Of a DNA stretch of 19,804 bases, positions 14,176-19,804 are shown in pieces. Source of the DNA: Peptostreptococcaceae bacterium (GTDB taxonomy: Bacteria > Bacillota > Clostridia > Peptostreptococcales > Peptostreptococcaceae); assembly GCA_029983575.1 (NCBI GenBank), contig JASBZE010000025.1, forward strand, positions 1-19,804, read 5' to 3'. The notes beneath the pieces are model-generated. The model was not told the origin of the DNA. It ran no database searches and worked only from the letters and a program-made list of their open reading frames with translations. Positions within the stretch are counted from its first letter, which is position 1. Every line of letters begins with the position of its first letter. Made by a program: the position numbers and the translations under genes.

Positions 14176-15228
14176 TTATTTTGTTGCTTTTTTTATATTT
14201 GGCTCTAAATTAGGTTTTAAGAAATGCAGTAATACTACTGAAACTGCAACACCTATCATCATATCAATAAAGAACCACAGCTTTCCTGTAACAGCTGGTA
14301 ATACTATCAGACCACCGTGTGGAACGTAGCAATTAACACCATGTAACATTCCTAGACCGGCTCCTACAGCAGAACCTATCATAATGGCAGGAATTACCCT
14401 CTTTAAATCTTTTACAGCAAAAGGTATCGCACCTTCAGTTATACCTATAAGTCCCATTACAAGAGCAGCCTTTCCTAGATCTTTATCAGCTTCATCATAT
14501 TTTTTCCTACTTACAATGGTTGATATTGCCAAAGCTAGTGGAGGAACAGCAACAGCTATTCTAAATGCTCCGTTTGGTCCATAAATCCCTTCAGCCATTA
14601 ATGCTAGTGTAAATGCAGAAGCTGTTTTATTTATAGGACCACCCATATCAAAAGCTGTCATAAGACCTATTATTAGACCTAGAATTAAAGCATTTCCTCC
14701 TTGCAAACTCTTAAGTGTAGTTACTAACACCTTCATTATAAATCCAAGAGGACCAACTAAAACATACATATATAATAGTGCAACTACCCCAGTTGTTAGT
14801 ATTGGAACTACCAAAATTGGCATTATCGCTTTAAGTTCAGATTTAACCTTCCATTTTTTTATATATCTAGCTATATAACCTGCTATAATACCTAAAATCA
14901 TGGCACCTAAGAAACCTGTTTGAACTTTTTCAGGTCCTATTGGTTGGTTAGCAATATATCCTACTATCATACCCGGTACCAAACCTGGTTTTCCTGCCAA
15001 AGAGTATGAAATATACCCAGCAAGCATAGGAATCATCATAGCAAAACCAGCAGATCCAATAGTCAACAAGTTTTGAAAAAAAGGATTATTTACGACCATA
15101 CCCTCTTTGCCCGCTTGTCCAGTCGCGAGAGCAATAGCTAGAAATATACCTCCGGCTACAGTTGCTGGCATCATATATGACACACCAGTGTTAAAAGCCT
15201 TTTTTAAATCATTAACTACATTTTTCAT
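14176..15228 (-). CDS. PTS system fructose-family IIC component (permease)
   Basis: This is the membrane channel of a phosphotransferase sugar uptake system of the fructose type. The 350-aa protein is strongly hydrophobic with about nine or ten membrane segments. It carries family motifs YMMPATVAGGIFLAIAL (18-34), DMGGPINKTA (194-203), GITEGAIPFAVKD (262-274) and VPHGG (302-306). It overlaps the upstream IIB unit closely: the IIB stop codon TAG is part of the AGGAGGA ribosome binding site of this gene. IIA, IIB and IIC are separate proteins here, whereas fructose FruA is often fused. The substrate is likely a ketohexose, hexitol or related sugar. Fructose itself is possible, but the GatZ partner hints at something else. 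Confidence 0.93.
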   Translation of the reverse strand: MKNVVNDLKKAFNTGVSYMMPATVAGGIFLAIALATGQAGKEGMVVNNPFFQNLLTIGSAGFAMMIPMLAGYISYSLAGKPGLVPGMIVGYIANQPIGPEKVQTGFLGAMILGIIAGYIARYIKKWKVKSELKAIMPILVVPILTTGVVALLYMYVLVGPLGFIMKVLVTTLKSLQGGNALILGLIIGLMTAFDMGGPINKTASAFTLALMAEGIYGPNGAFRIAVAVPPLALAISTIVSRKKYDEADKDLGKAALVMGLIGITEGAIPFAVKDLKRVIPAIMIGSAVGAGLGMLHGVNCYVPHGGLIVLPAVTGKLWFFIDMMIGVAVSVVLLHFLKPNLEPNIKKATK

Positions 15229-15239
15229 AAATTATCCTC

Positions 15240-15554
15240 CTACAGTGAAATTAATCTATCTATAACTTCCACAGGATTTTTTATTACCTCTGATGGATCT
15301 ACAGTTAGAATTTTCCCCTCTTCTTCTTTTTCTTCAAATCTCTCTTCTCCCTCAATACCGACAGATACCGCCATTAGTATAAAGTCCGCTTCTTCTATTT
15401 CATCTTCTTCTATCTCATTTTCTATTCCTAAACCACCTTGAGTTTCAACTTTAACGTCAAATCCTCTCTTCTTACATTCTTGTTCTATAGCTTCCTGAGC
15501 CATATAAGTATGTGCAATTCCTACTGTGCATGCTGCAACCGCTAAAATTTTCAT
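15240..15554 (-). CDS. PTS system fructose-family IIB component
   Basis: This cytoplasmic phosphocarrier takes phosphate from IIA and gives it to the sugar during transport. The 104-aa protein begins MKILAVAACTVGIAHTYMAQ, placing the phosphorylated cysteine at C9. The usual fructose-IIB loop is CPTGIAHT; here it reads CTVGIAHT, so the Pro is replaced, but Cys, Gly and His are kept. A second landmark is VKVETQGGLGIENEI (about 34-48). The C-terminal third is rich in Glu. GGAGG precedes the ATG at 15554. It lies between IIA (94-bp gap) and IIC (11-bp gap). Confidence 0.93.
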   Translation of the reverse strand: MKILAVAACTVGIAHTYMAQEAIEQECKKRGFDVKVETQGGLGIENEIEEDEIEEADFILMAVSVGIEGEERFEEKEEEGKILTVDPSEVIKNPVEVIDRLISL

Positions 15555-15648
15555 TATAATACCTCCATTAATTAAAGTAATTTTAAATTGATTTAGTTTT
15601 TTTATTAAGCTAATATTCTATTGAATCTATAAAGAACGCAGTTTAATA

Positions 15649-16098
15649 TTAAGAATCTGAGCTCATTATATTATTCAGCAAATTATATATCTGTTCTTTT
15701 GAATCAGCATTTCTTAGAGAATTTCTAAAGTCTTCATTCATAAGTTTTCTACTAATCATAGCTAAATATCTAAGGTGTTGATCATTACCGCTTTTTGTGC
15801 TAACTCCCATTAGAAACACTAAATCTACTTCACCTTCTTCTTCGTCCCATTTTATAGGCTCATCTAGCCTACAAAATCCTAAAAAATCTTCATTTACAGC
15901 TTCAGATTTCCCGTGTGGAATAGCTATCCCATAGCCAACACTAGTAGATATTAAACTTTCTCTTTCAAATACAGCTTCTAGATACTTATCTTTAGAGGAT
16001 ATTTTGCCTATCATTTCTGCTTGATCTGCTATCTTCCTGATTATATCCTCCTTCGATTTGAAGTTCTGATTTAATAAAATTAGTTCATTATTAATCAA
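15649..16098 (-). CDS. PTS system fructose/mannitol-family IIA component
   Basis: This is the IIA phosphocarrier that accepts phosphate from HPr and passes it to IIB. The 149-aa protein is a single PTS_EIIA type-2 domain with the active-site histidine H62 in GYGIAIPHGKSE (55-66). It also has DLVFLMGV and HLRYLAMISRKLM further on. Its start overlaps the end of the regulator gene by 8 bp, so the two are translationally coupled. The regulator has its own C-terminal domain of the same fold, so the operon encodes two related IIA-like modules: one for transport and one for signalling. Confidence 0.94.
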   Translation of the reverse strand: MINNELILLNQNFKSKEDIIRKIADQAEMIGKISSKDKYLEAVFERESLISTSVGYGIAIPHGKSEAVNEDFLGFCRLDEPIKWDEEEGEVDLVFLMGVSTKSGNDQHLRYLAMISRKLMNEDFRNSLRNADSKEQIYNLLNNIMSSDS

Positions 16099-17977
16099 TT
16101 CTCTTTCCCTCCTTTCTCAACAATTCAAAATAATAAATTGCTTCGTCTTTATTATCTATAATATAATATGCATTTTTAAAAAGATCTCTTGCTATTTTAA
16201 GGTTCTTCTTATCCACACATATTAAAATTATAAAGTCTACTTTATTTCCTCCCCATGATATTGCTTTTTTATTTCTAGCCAAAAAAATACAAAACTCATT
16301 TACGTATTTGTAACTACCATGAGGAAAAGCTATATTGTTTTTTAGAAATGTTGGCGCTAAAGCTTCTCTATCTATAACGCTCTGGTAAAATTCCTCTTGT
16401 ACTATATTTTTACTAATTGCTCTATCACATATTTTACTCAAGACGCCTTCCATGCTATCTTCATCAAGCAATAACATATTTTCTGGTTCACACATATCGA
16501 ATATATCTAAAACTTTTGTGCTGTGTGAGTTACCATTGATTAAAGCTTCAGACTTAAAGTATGAAATATATGCATCCATTATGTTTTTCATATCACTATC
16601 ACTTACTAAAGATGATATATATACAACTTTTTCGTTTGGCTCAATGCCTATATTTGACATGGAAATTATAAAATCATAGTCATCTAATATTTCCGTATCC
16701 GTTAATGTATCTGATACCATATAAATGACGTCGTTTGGCGCTATGGAATTGCTAATTCTTTTTTTAGCCAACATACCAGTGGACTTACTCCCCTTGAATA
16801 TAAGAAGTATTTTTTTCCCTTCGACCTGACTAATGCAATGAGCCTGAATATATATGGTTAACCATCCAATTTCATCATAATTTGCAGAATATCCCTCTTC
16901 ATTTAGAAGCGGCTCCATAATCAACCACACTAAATCATAAATAAATCTGTAATTATCATAAACATCTGAAGCCAGAGAATTTTTAACTTTAATATTATTG
17001 ACAATCCTATGCATCATATAATTAAAGTGTATAGAAAGCATATTCATTAAATTGACATCACTGTATAAGTCGGTTCCCAGAGCTGATTGAGTCTGACTCA
17101 CAAACTGCATAAATATCCTCTTGTTTTCTATATTTTCAGCATTACTTAATTTATCAAATTTATCTGATATAAGTATGTCCGTTATATAGCTTGCTTCCTG
17201 TTCCCCCATACCCACGTCAAATACTATATTAATATCACTAGCTATCATGTATCCTTTACTGTCATGTGATTGCTTTGTATTGTTATAATTTCCTAAAACC
17301 TTACCCTTTTTATATCGTTCAACCAAAACAATTATTAATGATAGTGTGTGAAAATACTGATCTAGAGACTCAGCATCTGATATAGTTATGCCATATTCAG
17401 ACAATATTTTTAATACATAATCAGTAGTCTTCCCATATTTTCCTCTGAGATAATTAATTTTGCCATCATAATCAAGAAAATTCTGTGATCTTAGTCTATC
17501 TATTTCAGCCAATGCCTGCTGTCTATAAAATTCATCCGCTACAACCTTTACCCCTAATTCATCGATATTTAGCTCAATATTGAAATCATCAAAAATCAAT
17601 TTTTTTATCCTTTCAATATCATTAGTAATGGATGATTTACTCACATAAAATTTTTCTGACATATAATTAATACTTGTACTATCTACATCTAGTAAATAAC
17701 TCATTAAGTCCGTTAGGTAAGTATCCTCTTCAATATTATCTCTAACGAATTCTTTTTCTAATGCCTGACTATTATTTTTGACCTTTATAACTTTAATCCC
17801 AACACCCCTTTTAGTTATCAGGTTATATCCCTGAGAATCTAGTATCGGTCTTAACTCTTTGAGATCGTTCTTTATAGTCCTAACACTCACACCAAAAGTC
17901 TTAGCGATAAAATCTATATTTATATATTTATTCTGAAGCGTCAAAAACTTGAGCAGCTTATTTTTCCTATCTTTCAT
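16091..17977 (-). CDS. PRD-domain transcriptional regulator (BglG/MtlR type)
   Basis: This is a 628-aa PTS-controlled transcriptional activator. In order it has an N-terminal helix-turn-helix (about 5-50, with FGVSVRTIKNDLKEL), a second HTH of the Mga/PRD type (about 86-130, with FYVSKSSITNDIERIKK), PRD1 (about 175-275), PRD2 (about 285-385), a IIB-like domain (about 387-475) and a fructose IIA-like domain (about 490-628, active-site-type H553 in NNIAFPHGS). Several sites normally phosphorylated appear lost: in PRD1 the two His positions read L214 and I268, in PRD2 H317 is kept but the second reads Y376, and the IIB-like Cys position reads F394. It is the first gene of the PTS operon and overlaps IIA, so it probably autoregulates. 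GAGGTGATG precedes the ATG. The DNA-binding HTH domains mark it as an activator and not an RNA antiterminator. Confidence 0.92.
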   Translation of the reverse strand: MKDRKNKLLKFLTLQNKYINIDFIAKTFGVSVRTIKNDLKELRPILDSQGYNLITKRGVGIKVIKVKNNSQALEKEFVRDNIEEDTYLTDLMSYLLDVDSTSINYMSEKFYVSKSSITNDIERIKKLIFDDFNIELNIDELGVKVVADEFYRQQALAEIDRLRSQNFLDYDGKINYLRGKYGKTTDYVLKILSEYGITISDAESLDQYFHTLSLIIVLVERYKKGKVLGNYNNTKQSHDSKGYMIASDINIVFDVGMGEQEASYITDILISDKFDKLSNAENIENKRIFMQFVSQTQSALGTDLYSDVNLMNMLSIHFNYMMHRIVNNIKVKNSLASDVYDNYRFIYDLVWLIMEPLLNEEGYSANYDEIGWLTIYIQAHCISQVEGKKILLIFKGSKSTGMLAKKRISNSIAPNDVIYMVSDTLTDTEILDDYDFIISMSNIGIEPNEKVVYISSLVSDSDMKNIMDAYISYFKSEALINGNSHSTKVLDIFDMCEPENMLLLDEDSMEGVLSKICDRAISKNIVQEEFYQSVIDREALAPTFLKNNIAFPHGSYKYVNEFCIFLARNKKAISWGGNKVDFIILICVDKKNLKIARDLFKNAYYIIDNKDEAIYYFELLRKEGKRID

Positions 17978-18005
17978 ATCATCACCTCAACTTTAAGTTA
18001 ACTAT

Positions 18006-18034
18006 ATTATATATTGTTAAAAAAGTCACGTCCA
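18006..18034 (-). promoter_or_regulatory. Promoter of the PTS operon
   Basis: The minus strand has a consensus -10 TATAAT (18006-18011), a 17-nt spacer and a partial -35 TGGACG (18029-18034). Transcription would start near 17999, 22 nt before the regulator ATG. The imperfect -35 fits an activator-dependent promoter. Confidence 0.6.
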
Positions 18035-18044
18035 TCACATAATG

Positions 18045-18078
18045 TTGCACTAATTAAATGCAAGATGTAATAGTGCAA
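18045..18078. promoter_or_regulatory. Candidate operator upstream of the PTS operon
   Basis: TTGCACTA (18045-18052) and TAGTGCAA (18071-18078) form a perfect 8-bp inverted repeat with an 18-bp spacer. The near arm ends about 10 bp upstream of the -35. That spans roughly -46 to -80, the usual place for an activator such as an MtlR-type PRD regulator. Binding by the adjacent regulator is inference. Confidence 0.55.
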
Positions 18079-18081
18079 TAC

Positions 18082-18142
18082 AAAAAAATCTCCAATCCAT
18101 ACAGTCAGACCTATCATTCCGACTTCTACGTATGAATTGGAG
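18082..18142 (-). terminator. Terminator after serS
   Basis: CTCCAATTCATAC (18130-18142 read on the minus strand) pairs with GTATGGATTGGAG (18090-18102) over 13 positions with one G-U pair. A run of seven Ts follows after one A (18082-18088). The loop is about 27 nt and has a small internal AGTC/GACT pairing. Confidence 0.82.
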
Positions 18143-18163
18143 AAATAAAACCTAAATATTAAA

Positions 18164-19435
18164 TTATTTAATCACATCAACGCCCATATATGGTCTCAAC
18201 ACCTCAGGAACTACAACACTTCCATCAGCTTGTTGATAGTTTTCTAAAATAGCCGCAACACATCTACCTACAGCTAGTCCAGAACCATTTAGAGTATGAA
18301 CGAACTCTGCCTTTGCTCCCTTATCCCTCTTAAATCTAATTCCAGCTCTTCTAGCTTGGAAATCCTCAAAGTTTGAACAAGATGATATCTCTACATATCT
18401 TCCGTAACTTGGCATCCAAACCTCTAGGTCAAACTTAAATGCTGCTGTAAATCCTAGGTCTCCAGTACATATGATAACTCTTCTATATGGAAGTCCCAAA
18501 AGCTCTAGCATCCTCTCAGCATTTTTTGTCAATGATTCAAGCTCATCATAAGAAGTTTCAGGAAGTACAAATTTAACTAATTCAACCTTATTAAATTGGT
18601 GTTGTCTTACAAGTCCTCTCGTATCTCTTCCTGCAGAACCAGCCTCAGATCTAAAACAAGGAGTGTATGCACAGTATTTAATTGGAAGATCTTCTGCCAT
18701 CAGTATCTCATTATTATGGATATTGGTAACAGGAACTTCTGCAGTTGGAACTAAGAAATAATCTGTATCGTCAACTTTGAACATATCCTCAGCAAACTTA
18801 GGCAATTGTCCAGTGCCTATAAAGCTGTTTGAATTAGCCATAAATGGTGGCAATACCTCAGTATACCCATGTTCTGCTGTATGAGTGTTTAAGAAGAAGT
18901 TAATAAGAGATCTCTCAAGTCTAGCTCCCTTATCCTTATATAGGGTAAATCTTGATCCAGTAATCTTACCAGCCCTCTCAAAATCTAAAATACCTAGGTC
19001 AGTACCTATATCCCAGTGAGCCTTAGCTTCAAAATCAAACTTAGGAATTTCTCCCCATGTCTTATACTCAATATTTTCTGAGTCGTCTTCTCCTTGTGGA
19101 ACGTCAGGATGTGGCACATTAGGAATTCTCATAAGAGTATATTCAAGCTCCCCTTCAACTTCCCTGACCTTTTCGTCTAATTCTTTTATTTTATTTGAAA
19201 GCTCCTTAAGCTTAGCCTTGTCTTCAGTTACGTCTTTACCCTCTTTTATAAGCTGTGGGATTTTTTTTGACTCAACATTTGATTCATTTTTTAAAACCTC
19301 AACCTCTTTTAGAAGTTCTCTTCTCTTATCATCAAGTGCCACTACTGCATCAAGGTCGAACTCTTTTTCTCCCCTTCTTTCCATAGCCTTTTTGATTTCA
19401 TCCAAATTCTCTCTAATCCTCTTAATATCTAGCAT
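18164..19435 (-). CDS. serS: Seryl-tRNA synthetase
   Basis: This enzyme charges tRNA-Ser with serine in the cytoplasm (class II aminoacyl-tRNA synthetase). The 423-aa length is normal. The N-terminal region (1-100) is the long antiparallel coiled coil that grips the tRNA, very rich in Lys and Glu. The catalytic core has the TAEVP serine-binding loop (231-235), motif 2 in [15 protein letters not shown] (260-274) and motif 3 in [10 protein letters not shown] (382-391). AGGAGG lies just upstream of the ATG at 19435. It is a single-gene unit with a T-box leader and its own terminator. Confidence 0.98.
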   Translation of the reverse strand: MLDIKRIRENLDEIKKAMERRGEKEFDLDAVVALDDKRRELLKEVEVLKNESNVESKKIPQLIKEGKDVTEDKAKLKELSNKIKELDEKVREVEGELEYTLMRIPNVPHPDVPQGEDDSENIEYKTWGEIPKFDFEAKAHWDIGTDLGILDFERAGKITGSRFTLYKDKGARLERSLINFFLNTHTAEHGYTEVLPPFMANSNSFIGTGQLPKFAEDMFKVDDTDYFLVPTAEVPVTNIHNNEILMAEDLPIKYCAYTPCFRSEAGSAGRDTRGLVRQHQFNKVELVKFVLPETSYDELESLTKNAERMLELLGLPYRRVIICTGDLGFTAAFKFDLEVWMPSYGRYVEISSCSNFEDFQARRAGIRFKRDKGAKAEFVHTLNGSGLAVGRCVAAILENYQQADGSVVVPEVLRPYMGVDVIK

Positions 19436-19464
19436 AATATCCTCCTAGTAATAAAAATAAATAT

Positions 19465-19676
19465 AAAAAAAGACTCCTGTCCCCCAGTAAGGGACGGAAT
19501 CTACATCCGCGTTGCCACCCTAGTTGATGTTATAAACATCCACCTCTAACCTTTAACGCAGGTCTTACGTCTGCTGTTAACAAAACTCAAAAGTAGATTC
19601 AACAGCCCCCTAGTGAACTCACACCATCCGTCCACTCTCTGAATAGTTTTCACTGTCTACTAGTCTTTCTCAACGT
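19465..19676 (-). ncRNA. T-box riboswitch leader of serS
   Basis: This is a tRNA-sensing leader that turns serS on when uncharged tRNA-Ser accumulates. The conserved T-box AGGGTGGCAACGCGG is at 19507-19521 (minus strand). After it comes a terminator in which GATTCCGTCCC (19491-19501) pairs with GGGACAGGAGTC (19472-19483), with G-U pairs, followed by seven Ts (19465-19471). Upstream in Stem I the AGAGAG box is visible. The AGTA...GAA loop-E pattern places the specifier at TCT (19595-19597), a serine codon, flanked by GAA and A. The serS gene follows directly. Confidence 0.93.
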
Positions 19677-19682
19677 TTTCGA

Positions 19683-19712
19683 TATATATCTTATATATTA
19701 CCACTAAGTCAA
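19683..19712 (-). promoter_or_regulatory. Promoter of the T-box/serS unit
   Basis: The minus strand has a -35 TTGACT (19707-19712), an 18-nt spacer and a -10 TATATA (19683-19688). The start near 19676 leaves a leader of about 240 nt, as expected for a T-box. A second TTGACA at 19761-19766 with GATAAA 17 nt later is a weaker alternative. The rest of 19713-19804 shows no gene. Confidence 0.55.
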
Positions 19713-19804
19713 TTACTCGTCCACCCTTTTTTGAAAATTTATCTTAAATTAACTCTTAGTTGTCAAGACATATGTTACACCTACCACAAAAAAATACAGT
19801 TTTT

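Overview
This is a low-GC (AT-rich) Firmicutes-type chromosomal segment. Strong AGGAGG ribosome binding sites, sigma-A-like promoters, a serS T-box and a Firmicutes-style L10 leader attenuator all point that way. The gene content and protein character suggest an anaerobic coccus of the Peptoniphilaceae type (Anaerococcus/Peptoniphilus-like), but that genus-level guess is inference. Almost everything is on the minus strand. The only convincing plus-strand gene is a pentapeptide-repeat protein at 11762-12733. No mobile element, CRISPR array, tRNA or rRNA is visible.

Layout from left to right, with transcription running right to left unless stated. At 1-1127 is the 5' part of the EF-Tu gene, cut by the window edge, with its own promoter. 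At 1329-1607 is a small secreted protein of unknown function. Its long leader carries a degenerate tandem repeat. At 2086-4498 is a two-gene ABC exporter (ATPase then permease) with its own promoter and a perfect hairpin terminator. At 4723-8085 is the classic ribosomal/transcription cluster rpmG-secE-nusG-rplK-rplA-[L10 leader attenuator]-rplJ-rplL, ending in a strong terminator.

At 8229-11544 is a response regulator and a VanS-like histidine kinase, followed by a diacylglycerol-kinase-family lipid kinase. The histidine kinase has an unusually long, highly charged N-terminal extension. Divergent from these, at 11762-12733, is the pentapeptide-repeat protein. A bidirectional terminator separates it from the convergent sugar operon.

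The sugar operon occupies 12817-17977. In transcription order it encodes a PRD-type regulator, PTS IIA, IIB and IIC of the fructose family, and a GatZ/KbaZ-family protein. No aldolase partner is present. The simplest reading is phosphorylating uptake of a ketohexose or related sugar followed by conversion of the sugar phosphate by the GatZ-like enzyme, under control of the PRD regulator. A perfect 8-bp inverted repeat just upstream of the operon promoter is a candidate operator.

The right end is serS (18164-19435) with a terminator downstream and a T-box leader (about 19465-19676) upstream. The leader has a probable UCU (Ser) specifier.

Most of the window is ordinary core genome. The less ordinary parts are the repeat-bearing leader of the small secreted protein, the charged N-terminus of the sensor kinase, and the PTS plus orphan GatZ operon with its regulator that appears to lack several phosphorylation residues. 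No wholly new system can be demonstrated from the sequence alone.
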